DNA from: DAOTXL01 sp034435455
GTDB taxonomy: Bacteria; Chloroflexota; Anaerolineae; JAAYZQ01
Reading direction: 5' to 3'
Assembly: GCA_034435455.1 (NCBI GenBank)
Contig: DAOTXL010000094.1
Coordinates: forward strand, 62,001 to 126,000
DNA length: 64,000 bases
The notes under the pieces were generated by a model that saw only the letters and a list, made by a program, of their open reading frames with translations, had not been told where the DNA came from and ran no database searches. Positions 8,310 through 16,816 of this stretch are shown here, piece by piece; the first letter of the stretch is position 1, and every line of letters begins with the position of its first letter. The position numbers were made by a program, and so were the translations under genes.

Positions 8310-8333
8310 CAGCCCGGCCAAAGGAGCTACAGA

Positions 8334-9305
8334 ATGACAAGAGAACGACAACTCCTGGTGCTGAAGGTTGGATTGGGCGCGGCTGCGGCCATCCTGCTGC
8401 TGGCCTTTCCCTTCCTCTTTCCAAAACCCTTCCCTCAGCGCATGATGATCCTGGTTTTCATGTACGCCCTGCTGGGTGAAGCCTGGAACATTCTGGGGGG
8501 CTATGCGGGACAGGTGTCGCTGGGCCACGCCGTGTTTTTCGGGCTGGGCGCCTATACTTCCAGCTTTATGCTCATCCACTGGGGGATCAGCCCCTGGGTG
8601 GGCATGGTAGCAGGCATCCTGGTCGCCGTAGTCGTTTCTATCCTCATCGGCTACCCCTGTTTCCGCCTGGCCGGGCATTACTTTGCCATCGCCACCATCG
8701 CCGCCGGGGAGATCGTGAGCATCCTCTTCCTGAACTGGAAACTCATGGGCGGAGCGGTCGGCTTGTACCTCCCCCTGTTGCAGGAATCGTTCCTCAACTT
8801 CGAGTTCCACTCCAGCAAGGTCCCCTACTATTACATCATCCTCGCCATGCTGGTAGTCACCCTCTGGATCACCTACCGGATCGAGCGGTCGCGCCTGGGC
8901 TTTTACTTGCGGGCGATCAAGAACGATCCGGAGGCGGCCAGGAGCCTGGGCGTCAACCTGAGCCGGTACAAGCTGATCGCCATGATCATCAGCGCCGCCC
9001 TCACGGCCATGGCCGGCACCTTTTACGCCCAGTATGTGCTCTTTATTGACCCCTTTACCGTACTGCCCCTTATGCTTTCCATCCAGATGTGCCTGATCCC
9101 TGTGTTGGGAGGGACAGGCACCATCGCCGGGCCGCTCCTCGGCGCCGCGATCCTGATCCCGATGGCGGAATATACCCGCGTCTACCTGGCCGGGAAGGTG
9201 AGCGGCCTGCACCTGTTCATCTACGGCTTTCTGATCATCGTCATCGCCGTGTTCCAGCCGGCCGGACTGATGGGGCTGATCCAGCGATATAGAAGGCGAG
9301 GGTAG
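8334..9305 (+). CDS. livM: Branched-chain amino acid ABC transporter permease LivM
   Basis: A 323-residue multispanning permease. The motifs GEAWNILGGYAGQVSLGHAV and GGTGTIAGPLLGAA are typical of LivM. Start ATG 8334 follows AGGAGCTACAG. It pairs with LivH in the inner membrane. Its stop is 6 nt before livG, which supports one transcript. Confidence 0.95.
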   Translation: MTRERQLLVLKVGLGAAAAILLLAFPFLFPKPFPQRMMILVFMYALLGEAWNILGGYAGQVSLGHAVFFGLGAYTSSFMLIHWGISPWVGMVAGILVAVVVSILIGYPCFRLAGHYFAIATIAAGEIVSILFLNWKLMGGAVGLYLPLLQESFLNFEFHSSKVPYYYIILAMLVVTLWITYRIERSRLGFYLRAIKNDPEAARSLGVNLSRYKLIAMIISAALTAMAGTFYAQYVLFIDPFTVLPLMLSIQMCLIPVLGGTGTIAGPLLGAAILIPMAEYTRVYLAGKVSGLHLFIYGFLIIVIAVFQPAGLMGLIQRYRRRG

Positions 9306-9311
9306 CGAGAG

Positions 9312-10040
9312 ATGGCTTTGCTCACAGTCAGCAACTTGACCAAGCGGTTCGGCGGCCTGGTGGCCAACAATGAGGTGAGCCTGGAGGTCAACCGGGGGGA
9401 GATCGTCGGCCTGATCGGCCCCAACGGGGCCGGTAAAACCACCCTTTTTCACTGCATCAGCGGTTTCTACCGGCCCGACGGTGGATCGGTGGTATTTGCA
9501 GGCCGAGAGATCACCCGGTTCGGGGCGGACCGGGTCTGTCGGGCAGGGATAGCCAGGACGTTCCAGATCGTCAGGACCTTTAAGGATATGAGCGTCCTGG
9601 AAAATGTGATGGTGGGGGCGTTTTGCCGAACGTCACACCTCGAAAAGGCACGGCAGGAGGCGCTCAGGACCCTGGAGTTTGTCGGGCTGGCGGATAGGTG
9701 GAACCAGCCCGGGGGAAGCCTGACCATCGCCGATAAAAAGCGGCTGGAACTGGCCAGGGCTTTGGCTACCCAACCCCAACTGCTCATGTTGGATGAGACC
9801 ATGGCCGGCCTGAATCCGGCGGAAATCCGCCAGGCGGTCGAATTGATCCGCAAGATCAACGCCCAGGGGGTCACCCTGATCGTCGTAGAGCACGTGATGG
9901 AAGCGATCATGACCATCTCCCATCGCATCGTCGTGCTGGACTATGGCAAAAAGATCGCCGAGGACATCCCGGCCAGGATCGCCCAGAACGAAGAGGTGAT
10001 CAAGGCCTACCTGGGGGAGAGATACTATGCTCAAAGTTAG
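9312..10040 (+). CDS. livG: Branched-chain amino acid ABC transporter ATP-binding protein LivG
   Basis: A 242-residue ATPase. Walker A is GPNGAGKT and Walker B is LLMLDETMAGL; the Glu after the Walker B Asp is present. The signature region reads SLTIADKKRLELARAL, a departure from the canonical LSGGQ (LTIAD), which is not unusual in LivG. The His switch is VEHVM. It energises uptake together with LivF. Its 3' end overlaps livF by 14 nt. Confidence 0.94.
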   Translation: MALLTVSNLTKRFGGLVANNEVSLEVNRGEIVGLIGPNGAGKTTLFHCISGFYRPDGGSVVFAGREITRFGADRVCRAGIARTFQIVRTFKDMSVLENVMVGAFCRTSHLEKARQEALRTLEFVGLADRWNQPGGSLTIADKKRLELARALATQPQLLMLDETMAGLNPAEIRQAVELIRKINAQGVTLIVVEHVMEAIMTISHRIVVLDYGKKIAEDIPARIAQNEEVIKAYLGERYYAQS

Positions 10041-10731
10041 TCACATCCGGGTTTGCTACGATCAGGTGCCGGCCATCCACGACGTCTCCTTCCAGATCGA
10101 GGAGGGGGAGATCGTCTCCATCGTGGGGGCCAACGGGGCCGGCAAGAGCACGCTGCTCAAGACCATCTCCGGCCTGCTCCATCCCACCCTGGGCCAGATC
10201 GAGTTCCTGGGCCAGAGGATAGACCGATGGCCGGCCCACCGCATTGTGGCCCTGGGCATCTCCCACGTGCCAGAGGGACGGCGCATCTTTCAATATATGA
10301 CGGTGCAACGCAACCTCCGCGTCGGGGCCTACACGCAAAAGTCGGAGGAGCTCCGAGAAGAGAGCCTGACGCGGATCTTTGAGATCTTTCCTGTGTTGAA
10401 GGAACGGTGGAAGCAAAAGGCCGGCACCTTGAGTGGAGGGGAGCAGCAGATGTTGGCCATCGCCCGGGGACTGATGTCCCGGCCCAGGCTGTTGATGCTG
10501 GATGAGCCCTCCCTCGGCCTGATGCCCACGCTGGTGACCCAGGTCTTTGACACCATCCGCCGGATCAACGCCGAGGGGACCACCATCCTGCTGGTAGAGC
10601 AGAACGTCCGCGAGGCGCTGGAGCTGGCGCACCGGGCCTATGTGCTGCAGACAGGTACCATTGTGCTGGAGGGCACGGGCGAAGAGCTGCTCAAGAGCGA
10701 CCTGGTGAGAAAGGCCTACCTGGGAATCTGA
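10027..10731 (+). CDS. livF: Branched-chain amino acid ABC transporter ATP-binding protein LivF
   Basis: A 234-residue ATPase. Walker A is GANGAGKS, the signature is TLSGGEQQML, Walker B is LLMLDEPSLGL, and the switch region is LVEQNV with Gln in place of His, as is usual in LivF. Start ATG 10027 lies inside livG behind GGGGGAGAGATACT. It is followed 19 nt later by pxpA, so the metabolic genes are most likely on the same mRNA. Confidence 0.95.
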   Translation: MLKVSHIRVCYDQVPAIHDVSFQIEEGEIVSIVGANGAGKSTLLKTISGLLHPTLGQIEFLGQRIDRWPAHRIVALGISHVPEGRRIFQYMTVQRNLRVGAYTQKSEELREESLTRIFEIFPVLKERWKQKAGTLSGGEQQMLAIARGLMSRPRLLMLDEPSLGLMPTLVTQVFDTIRRINAEGTTILLVEQNVREALELAHRAYVLQTGTIVLEGTGEELLKSDLVRKAYLGI

Positions 10732-10750
10732 CCGGTTGGGGGAGGAGATC

Positions 10751-11524
10751 ATGCCGATTGACCTGAACTGTGACATGGGGGAGAGTTTTGGCCGATACAC
10801 CCTCGGCCACGATGAAGCCATGATGCCCTATATCACCTCAGCCAACATCGCCTGCGGCCTGCACGCCGGAGACCCCCTGGTGATGGAACGGACTGTGCGC
10901 CTGGCCCAGGGGCATGGCGTGGGCATTGGCGCCCACCCCGGCTTCCCCGACCTGCAGGGGTTTGGCCGCCGGGTGATGCAACTGACGCCCGAAGAGGCTG
11001 AAGCGTTCCTCCTCTACCAGATAGGCGCCCTGGCCGCCTTTGCCCAGGCCGCCGGCGCCGAGCTGGTCCATGTCAAGCCCCACGGGGCGCTGTACAACCT
11101 GGCGGCCAAGGATCGCCCCCTGGCCCAGGCCATCGCCCGGGCCGTGGCCCGCTTCAGCCGCCGGCTGATCCTGGTGGGCCTGGCCAACTCCCTCCTGATC
11201 GAGGCCGGGCTGGAGGCAGGCCTGCCGGTGGCCCGCGAGGCCTTTGCCGACCGCGCCTATGAGGCCGATGGCTCCCTCCGCTCCCGCCGGCTTCCCGGCG
11301 CCCTGCTCCAGGACCCCGCCCAGGCCGCCGAACAGGCGGTGCGCATCGCCCGCGACGGGCTGGTGGTGGCCTACCCTGGCGAGAAGGTGCCGGTGCAGGC
11401 CGAAACGATCTGCCTACACGGCGATACCCCCACCGCGGCCCAGATAGCCAGAACCATCCGGGACAGGTTGGAAACGGCAGGGATCGAGGTGGTGCCTATG
11501 GGACGCCTCGTCCGGGGGATTTGA
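10751..11524 (+). CDS. pxpA: 5-oxoprolinase subunit A (LamB/YcsF family)
   Basis: A 257-residue protein that starts at ATG 10751 behind GGGGGAGGAGATC; a TTG 15 nt upstream is a poorer choice. Family motifs: IDLNCDMGESFG, NIACGLHAGDP, GAHPGFPDLQGFGRR, VKPHGALYN, and EAFADRAYEADGSL. With PxpB and PxpC it forms the bacterial ATP-dependent 5-oxoprolinase, which opens 5-oxo-L-proline to L-glutamate. Full length. It joins pxpB with only one base between the stop codon and the next ATG. Confidence 0.95.
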   Translation: MPIDLNCDMGESFGRYTLGHDEAMMPYITSANIACGLHAGDPLVMERTVRLAQGHGVGIGAHPGFPDLQGFGRRVMQLTPEEAEAFLLYQIGALAAFAQAAGAELVHVKPHGALYNLAAKDRPLAQAIARAVARFSRRLILVGLANSLLIEAGLEAGLPVAREAFADRAYEADGSLRSRRLPGALLQDPAQAAEQAVRIARDGLVVAYPGEKVPVQAETICLHGDTPTAAQIARTIRDRLETAGIEVVPMGRLVRGI

Positions 11525-11525
11525 A

Positions 11526-12212
11526 ATGTACCCCGAACCCCGTTTCCTCCTCGCCGGCGACTCGGCCCTGGTGGTCGAGTTCGGCGATGAGATCGGCCAG
11601 GAGGTGAACCGCCGGGTCCACGCCCTGGCCTACGCCCTGGAGAAAAACCCGCTCCCCGGCCTCGGCGAGGCCATCCCCACCTACCGCTCCCTCCTCGTCC
11701 ACTATGATCCCCTCCGCCTTTCCTGCGACCGGGTCCAGGCCCACCTGGCCAATCTCGTGCCAAAGGGGGAGGAGATCCCGCTCCCTGAATCCAGATTGGT
11801 CGAGGTGCCGGTGGTCTATGGCGGGGAGTTCGGCCCGGATATCGGCTTCGTGGCCGAATACCACGGCCTCTCGGTAGAAGAGGTGATCGCCCTTCACTCC
11901 GGCGCCACCTACACCGTCTACATGCTGGGCTTCACCCCCGGCTTTGCCTACCTGGGCGGGTTGCCGCAAGCCCTGGCCACCCCGCGCCTGCCGACGCCGC
12001 GCCAGTTGGTGCCGGCCGGCGCAGTGGGCATCGCCGGCGAGCAGACCGGCATCTATCCCCTGGCCACCCCTGGCGGCTGGCGCCTGATCGGCAGGACCCC
12101 GTTGCAGCTGTTCGATCTCAACCGCGATCCACCGACGCTCCTGCGGCCGGGGGACCGGGTTCGCTTTGTGCCCATCTCGGCAAAGGAATATGAAGGGAAT
12201 GGCCGCCCTTGA
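11526..12212 (+). CDS. pxpB: 5-oxoprolinase subunit B (KipI / allophanate hydrolase subunit 1 family)
   Basis: A 228-residue cytoplasmic protein. Typical motifs: LLAGDSALVVEFGDEI, YTVYMLGFTPGFAYLGGLP, RLPTPRQLVPAGAVGIAG, and TPGGWRLIGRTP. It partners PxpC (and PxpA) in 5-oxoproline hydrolysis; KipI-type homologues can also act as kinase inhibitors in Bacillus, but the pxpA-C context supports the enzyme role. Its last 23 nt overlap the chosen pxpC start. Confidence 0.94.
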   Translation: MYPEPRFLLAGDSALVVEFGDEIGQEVNRRVHALAYALEKNPLPGLGEAIPTYRSLLVHYDPLRLSCDRVQAHLANLVPKGEEIPLPESRLVEVPVVYGGEFGPDIGFVAEYHGLSVEEVIALHSGATYTVYMLGFTPGFAYLGGLPQALATPRLPTPRQLVPAGAVGIAGEQTGIYPLATPGGWRLIGRTPLQLFDLNRDPPTLLRPGDRVRFVPISAKEYEGNGRP

Positions 12213-13272
12213 GGTTCTGGAAGGAGGGATGTTGACCACCGTCCAGGACCTGGGGCGGTACGGTTACGAACGGTACGGCGTCCCGGTGGCCGGGGCCATG
12301 GACCCTTTTGCCCTCCAGGCGGCCAACCTGCTGGTGGGGAACAGCCCGGGCCAGGCAGCTCTGGAGATCACCCTCGTCGGCCCTACCCTGCGGGCGACAG
12401 ACCCCTGCCTGATCGCGGTCACCGGCGCCGATCTGAGCCTCCGGCTGGACGGCCGCCCCCTCCCCCCGTGGCTGGCCATCTTTGTGCGCCGGGGGTGGGT
12501 CATCGAGTTCGGCCCCCGGAAACGGGGGTGCCGGGCGTACCTGGCCGTGGCCGGGGGGATCGAGGTGCCTCCCCTTCTGGGTTCCAGGTCCACCTATCTG
12601 AGCGGCGGGTTCGGCGGCCTGGCGGGCCGGGCCCTCAAAAAGGGCGACCTCCTCCCCATCGGCCCGACGGCCTTCCACCTCCCCGACCTGGCGGGCCGGG
12701 AGCTCCCTGCCCGGCTCCTCCCCCCCTACAGCGATGCGCCGGAGGTCCACGTCATCCTCGGCCCCCAGGATGACTATTTCAGCGAGGAGGGGCTGGCCGC
12801 TTTCCTGTCGAGCCCCTATCGGGTCAGCCCCACCTCCGACCGGATGGGCTACCGCCTCCAGGGGGCGGCCATCGCCCACAAGGGGCGGGCGGACCTCATA
12901 TCCGACGGCATCGTGTTGGGCTCGGTCCAGGTCCCCGCCGATAAACAACCGATGGTGATGATGGCCGACCACCAGACGACCGGCGGATACCCCAAGATCG
13001 CCACCGTGATCAGCGCCGATATCCCCCTGCTGGCCCAGTGTATGCCGGGCGCCAGCACGGTCACCTTCCAGGCGATACCCATCCAAGAGGCCCAGGCCCG
13101 CTATCGGCAGAGGATGGCGGCCCTGGCTGCATACTTTCAAGGAGGGGAAAGTGGATTTGTCGGAGGCTCGAGCTTTGATCCGGGAGGGCAGGTGGACCAG
13201 GCCGACGGCGGGCCTGGCCCCCGGCTATACCCAGGCCAACCTGGTCATCCTGCCGGAAGAATGGGCGTTTGA
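12190..13272 (+). CDS. pxpC: 5-oxoprolinase subunit C (KipA / biotin-dependent carboxyltransferase family)
   Basis: The start is ATG 12190 (MKGMAALEVLEGG) behind AAAGGA; ATG 12199 is possible. Family motifs: LTTVQDLGRYGYERYGVPVAGAMD, ALEITLVGP, and YLSGGFGGLAGR. The frame gives 360 residues, longer than the roughly 310-340 usual for the family. The last ~41 codons (Gly/Pro-rich, GGSSFDPGGQVDQADGGPG) overlap the next gene by 122 nt and look like non-conserved read-on. The functional protein probably ends near AALAAYFQGG. Confidence 0.9.
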   Translation: MKGMAALEVLEGGMLTTVQDLGRYGYERYGVPVAGAMDPFALQAANLLVGNSPGQAALEITLVGPTLRATDPCLIAVTGADLSLRLDGRPLPPWLAIFVRRGWVIEFGPRKRGCRAYLAVAGGIEVPPLLGSRSTYLSGGFGGLAGRALKKGDLLPIGPTAFHLPDLAGRELPARLLPPYSDAPEVHVILGPQDDYFSEEGLAAFLSSPYRVSPTSDRMGYRLQGAAIAHKGRADLISDGIVLGSVQVPADKQPMVMMADHQTTGGYPKIATVISADIPLLAQCMPGASTVTFQAIPIQEAQARYRQRMAALAAYFQGGESGFVGGSSFDPGGQVDQADGGPGPRLYPGQPGHPAGRMGV

Positions 13273-13924
13273 ATTCCTGCTCTTTTGCCAGCGCAATCCC
13301 AAACCGTGCCCGGTTCTGGATGTCACCGACGTCGGCTCCCCCCATCCCGCCCGCGTGGCCCCCGGCGCCGACCTCCGAACCGACCTGCCCAAATATCGGA
13401 TCTACCGCTACGGGAAACTGGAAGCCGAAGTGACCCAGATCGCCGATTTCTGGCAAAAAGATTTCGTCGCTTTTCTGCTGGGCTGCAGCTATACCTTTGA
13501 AGCAGCCCTCCTGGCGGCCGGCATCCCGATGCGGCACATCGAGGAGGAGCGCAATGTGCCCATGTACATCACCAACATCGAGTGCCACCCCGCCGGGCGC
13601 TTCCAGGGGCCGATGGTCGTCTCGATGCGGCCCATCCCCTCGCGCCAGGTGGTCCGGGCGGTGGAGGTGACCGCCCGCTACCCGCAGGTTCATGGCGCGC
13701 CGGTGCACATCGGCGACCCGGCGGCCATCGGCATCGAGGACCTGGCCAGGCCCGACTTTGGGAATGCGGTCACCGTCAGGGCGGGGGAAATCCCCCTCTT
13801 CTGGGCCTGCGGCGTGACCCCTCAGGTGGCGGTCAGAAAGGCCAGGCCAGAGCTGATGATCACCCATTCTCCAGGTCACATGTTCCTCACCGACATCCGC
13901 GACGAGGACCTCGCCAGGTGGTAG
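13151..13924 (+). CDS. DUF1445 protein (putative hydro-lyase / D-glutamate cyclase-like)
   Basis: A 257-residue protein with GTG start 13151 behind GGAGGGGAAA. The family is recognised by RPTAGLAPGYTQANL, DFVAFLLGCSYTFEAALL, HIEEERNVPMYITNIEC, FQGPMVVSMRPIP, and FWACGVTPQ. The mammalian relative DGLUCY contains this domain and is reported as a D-glutamate cyclase that makes 5-oxo-D-proline. Location at the end of a 5-oxoprolinase operon fits that chemistry. The bacterial activity here is inferred. It begins inside the pxpC frame. Confidence 0.9.
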   Translation: MDLSEARALIREGRWTRPTAGLAPGYTQANLVILPEEWAFEFLLFCQRNPKPCPVLDVTDVGSPHPARVAPGADLRTDLPKYRIYRYGKLEAEVTQIADFWQKDFVAFLLGCSYTFEAALLAAGIPMRHIEEERNVPMYITNIECHPAGRFQGPMVVSMRPIPSRQVVRAVEVTARYPQVHGAPVHIGDPAAIGIEDLARPDFGNAVTVRAGEIPLFWACGVTPQVAVRKARPELMITHSPGHMFLTDIRDEDLARW

Positions 13925-13965
13925 CCAGGGCCTGGGGCAAGGGGGATTCGCATCCCTCCCTGGCC
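13924..13965 (+). terminator. Hairpin after the liv-pxp operon
   Basis: GCCAGGG (13924-13930) pairs with CCCTGGC (13958-13964), with a smaller GGG/CCC pairing inside. It starts at the stop codon of the DUF1445 gene. No T-tract follows, so it may be a Rho-dependent end or only an mRNA-stabilising structure. Confidence 0.4.
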
Positions 13966-13971
13966 GTCCCT

Positions 13972-14004
13972 CAATTTGCCAAAATTGCCCAGGAGAGGCA
14001 CAAT
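13972..14004 (+). promoter_or_regulatory. Weak promoter overlapping a palindrome before the ABC-2 exporter
   Basis: TTGCCA (13976-13981) and CACAAT (13999-14004) are 17 bases apart, a weak sigma70 match. The palindrome CAATTT-GCCA-AAATTG (13972-13987) covers the -35 box and could be an operator. Two further inverted repeats follow in the leader (CGTCACC/GGTGACG at 14024-14042 and CCGCCGT/ACGGCGG near 14058-14072). Confidence 0.45.
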
Positions 14005-14107
14005 AGGGCCGTTATCGTTGCCCGTCACCCTGGAGGTGACGGACACCTGGGCTGAACCGCCGTCACGGCGGCCCAGGGGATACCGTTGTTTTCAAGGGGG
14101 TATGACC

Positions 14108-14980
14108 ATGAGTGTCATCGAAGTCAACCATCTGACCAAGTACTATGGCAAAGCTCGCGGCATTATTGACGTCTCCTTCCATGTAGAGGAGGGGGAGATC
14201 TTTGGGTTCATCGGGCCGAACGGAGCGGGCAAATCCACCACCATCCGGCTGCTCCTGTCGCTGATCTATCCCACCAGCGGCAGCGCCACCATTTTTGGCA
14301 AGGACTGCATCAAATATGGGCCTGTGCTGCGGCAGAAAATCGGCTACCTGCCCTCCGAAGTTTTTTACTACGAGCGCATGAAGGTCATTGACCTGCTCAA
14401 ATATTCGGCCAGTTTTTACAAGCGGGACTGCACCCAACGCATGTACGAACTGGCCGAGCTGATGGAGCTCGAACTGCACCGCCGCATTGAGGACCTCTCT
14501 TACGGCAACAGAAAAAAGGTAGGCATTGTCCAGGGGTTGTTGCACCAGCCCACGCTGCTCTTCCTCGACGAACCCACCGCCGGCCTTGACCCGCTGATGC
14601 AACGCAAAGCCTTCCAGCTCATCCGCGAAGAAAACCAGCGCGGGGTGACGGTCTTTTTCTCCTCGCACATCCTGAGCGAAGTACAACGGATGTGCAACCG
14701 CGTCGCCATCATCAAAGAGGGCCGCATCGTCGAAATCGCCGATATCCGCACCCTGCAGCAGAACAACTACAAAAAGGTCCGGGTGGTGGCCGAGGGTCTC
14801 GACCCCGCCTGTTTTGACCTCCCCGGCGTGACCAATCTGGAACGCCACAACGACACCCTCCACTTTTTCTACAAGGGCGACATCAATGCGGTGATGCACA
14901 GGCTCGGCGAGATCACCGTCTCGGATGTGACCATTGAGGAGCCGACCCTGGAAGAGATCTTTATGCACTATTACGAGTAG
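14108..14980 (+). CDS. ABC-2 exporter ATP-binding protein
   Basis: A 290-residue ATPase starting at ATG 14108 (MSVIEVNHLTKYYGKARG) behind AAGGGGGT; ATG 14102 is two codons upstream. Walker A is GPNGAGKST, the signature is DLSYGNRKKVGI (LSYGN in place of LSGGQ), Walker B is LLFLDEPTAGLDP, and the switch is SSHIL. The C-terminal ~70 residues form the regulatory tail common in DrrA/CcmA-type exporters. It is followed by two ABC-2 permeases 9 and 12 nt apart, so it drives a heterodimeric exporter. The substrate is unknown. Confidence 0.93.
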   Translation: MSVIEVNHLTKYYGKARGIIDVSFHVEEGEIFGFIGPNGAGKSTTIRLLLSLIYPTSGSATIFGKDCIKYGPVLRQKIGYLPSEVFYYERMKVIDLLKYSASFYKRDCTQRMYELAELMELELHRRIEDLSYGNRKKVGIVQGLLHQPTLLFLDEPTAGLDPLMQRKAFQLIREENQRGVTVFFSSHILSEVQRMCNRVAIIKEGRIVEIADIRTLQQNNYKKVRVVAEGLDPACFDLPGVTNLERHNDTLHFFYKGDINAVMHRLGEITVSDVTIEEPTLEEIFMHYYE

Positions 14981-14989
14981 GTGGGGATC

Positions 14990-15799
14990 ATGGCGACAAA
15001 CATTTTCCGGCACGAGTTCAAAATGCACCTCCGGTCCGTGATCACCTGGTCGGTGGCGGTCGTGGTGCTGATCTGGGTCTATATTTCCCTGTTCTCCTCT
15101 TTCGCCCAAGATGCCGTGCTGCTGAATGAAATGATGTCCAGATTTCCCAAGCAGTTGCTCACCGCCTTTGGCCTGGACGGCGTGGACCTCTCGACGATCC
15201 TGGGCTATTTCGGTTTCGTCTTCCTCTTTGTCCAGATCTGCCTGGCGATCCAGGCTGCCAACTATGGGTTTTCGTTGGTCTCTGTCGAGGAGAGGGAGTG
15301 GACCGCCGACTTTTTGTTGGCCAAGCCGGTGGGACGCCCCCAGATCCTGACCGGCAAACTGCTCGCTGCGCTAAGTGGCCTGACCATCACCAACGCCGTC
15401 GTCTGGCTCAGCAGTTTCGGCTTTATCAACCTGTTCAAAGGGGATCAGGCCTACGAGGCCCGTTCCCTGGTGCTGTTGCTCCTCAGCATCGTGGTATTCC
15501 AATTGGTCTTCTTGAGCGTCGGCCTGGTGATCTCGCTGCTGGTGAAGCGGATCAGGAGCGTGACGCCCTATTCGATGGCCTTTGGCTTTGGGATGTACGT
15601 GCTGAGCGCCTTTGGCGACATGCTCGGCGAGAGCGCGTTGGAAAAGATCACCCCCTTCAAGCACTTTAATCCGCACTATATCCTCCAACAGGGAGCCTAT
15701 GACCTGCCCCTGGTGCTGATCAGCGTCTCGGCAATTGTGGTTTCTCTGGTGGGCAGTTATCTGCTCTATGCCAGGCGGGATATCCCCGCCGTGGTGTGA
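14990..15799 (+). CDS. ABC-2 type permease, first subunit
   Basis: A 269-residue membrane protein starting at ATG 14990 behind TAGGTGGGG. It shows about six hydrophobic segments (ITWSVAVVVLIWVYISLF, IVVFQLVFLSVGLVISLLV, LVLISVSAIVVSLVGSYLLY). It carries EEREWTADFLLAKPVGRPQI, a motif shared with the next gene (EERDKTVEFSLTLPVPRSRL), which shows that the two permeases are paralogues of the NosY/ABC-2 type. Probably half of the exporter channel. Confidence 0.88.
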   Translation: MATNIFRHEFKMHLRSVITWSVAVVVLIWVYISLFSSFAQDAVLLNEMMSRFPKQLLTAFGLDGVDLSTILGYFGFVFLFVQICLAIQAANYGFSLVSVEEREWTADFLLAKPVGRPQILTGKLLAALSGLTITNAVVWLSSFGFINLFKGDQAYEARSLVLLLLSIVVFQLVFLSVGLVISLLVKRIRSVTPYSMAFGFGMYVLSAFGDMLGESALEKITPFKHFNPHYILQQGAYDLPLVLISVSAIVVSLVGSYLLYARRDIPAVV

Positions 15800-15811
15800 G
15801 GAGGTCAGACG

Positions 15812-16606
15812 ATGAATATCTTTATCCGGGAGCTAAAGGCCAACCTCCGATCGTTGCTCATCTGGGGCGTCATTGTGATCCTGTTTATCATGGTCGGGGC
15901 CAGCAAGTTTTCCGCCTACTATGGCAACCCGGAGATGTTGGCAGTATTGGATGCGATGCCGCCGGCCCTGCTGTCGGCATTCAATTTCCGGGCCTTCAAC
16001 CTGACGACGCTCAGCGGCTTTTTCGGGGTCATGTTCACCTATTTCGCGCTGATGCTGTCCATTGCGGCGGCCATGTGGGGCAGCGACATCATCTCCAAAG
16101 AGGAGCGCGACAAGACCGTCGAGTTCTCTCTGACCCTGCCGGTGCCCCGCAGCCGCCTGGTGACCGCCAAAGCCCTGGCGGCCCTCGTCAATTGCTTCGG
16201 CCTGCTGCTCATCACCTGGGGCGCTTCTCTCGTCAGCGCCCAACGCTATCAGCCCGACGACAAGTTTTACCGCTTTCTGGCCCTGTGTATGTTGGCGCTG
16301 TTCATCATGCAGTTGATCTTTCTGGCCATCGGCATTTTCCTGGGCTGTGCCATGAAGCGGTACAAGCGGGCCGGCTCGGTGGCCGTATCGCTGTTGTTGG
16401 GAACCTATTTCCTGTCCATCGTCGCCAGCCTGAATCAGGACCTGGAGTTCCTCAAATACTTTTCCCCCTTCAAGTATTTCGATGCAGGGATGCTGCTGCA
16501 CGAGTCGAGGCTCGACCTGACCTTTGTCGCCCTGTCGGCCGCCATCGTGGTGGCAGGCATGGTGGGCGCCTATCTGACCTACGCCCGGAGGGACCTGTAC
16601 ATTTAA
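15812..16606 (+). CDS. ABC-2 type permease, second subunit
   Basis: A 264-residue membrane protein with start ATG 15812 behind GAGGAGGTCAGACG. It has about six membrane segments and the shared EERDKTVEFSLTLPVPRSRL loop. It follows the first permease by 12 nt and presumably forms a heterodimer with it. A new promoter begins 2 nt after its stop codon, so the next gene is a separate unit. Confidence 0.88.
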   Translation: MNIFIRELKANLRSLLIWGVIVILFIMVGASKFSAYYGNPEMLAVLDAMPPALLSAFNFRAFNLTTLSGFFGVMFTYFALMLSIAAAMWGSDIISKEERDKTVEFSLTLPVPRSRLVTAKALAALVNCFGLLLITWGASLVSAQRYQPDDKFYRFLALCMLALFIMQLIFLAIGIFLGCAMKRYKRAGSVAVSLLLGTYFLSIVASLNQDLEFLKYFSPFKYFDAGMLLHESRLDLTFVALSAAIVVAGMVGAYLTYARRDLYI

Positions 16607-16607
16607 T

Positions 16608-16636
16608 TTGACCTGGTGGGCATATCGGTGTAAAAT
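16608..16636 (+). promoter_or_regulatory. Sigma70 promoter for the coiled-coil membrane protein
   Basis: TTGACC (16608-16613) and TAAAAT (16631-16636) are 17 bases apart. The leader to ATG 16817 is about 175 nt and contains a GGGGCGGGGCAACCCC hairpin right at its start. Confidence 0.75.
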
Positions 16637-16816
16637 AATGTAGGGGCGGGGCAACCCCACTTGCCCGACGGGCCGGATCCAGGCGCAACTCTCACCGGCG
16701 AATCGGTCGGCTTTTTGCCCGAACGCTTATGAGCTCACCACCGGGGACCCCCATCGCCGGGGAGCAGGGTCCCTGCCGGCAGGGGCTCACGAACGGTTTT
16801 GAGAGGAGGAGAGGGG

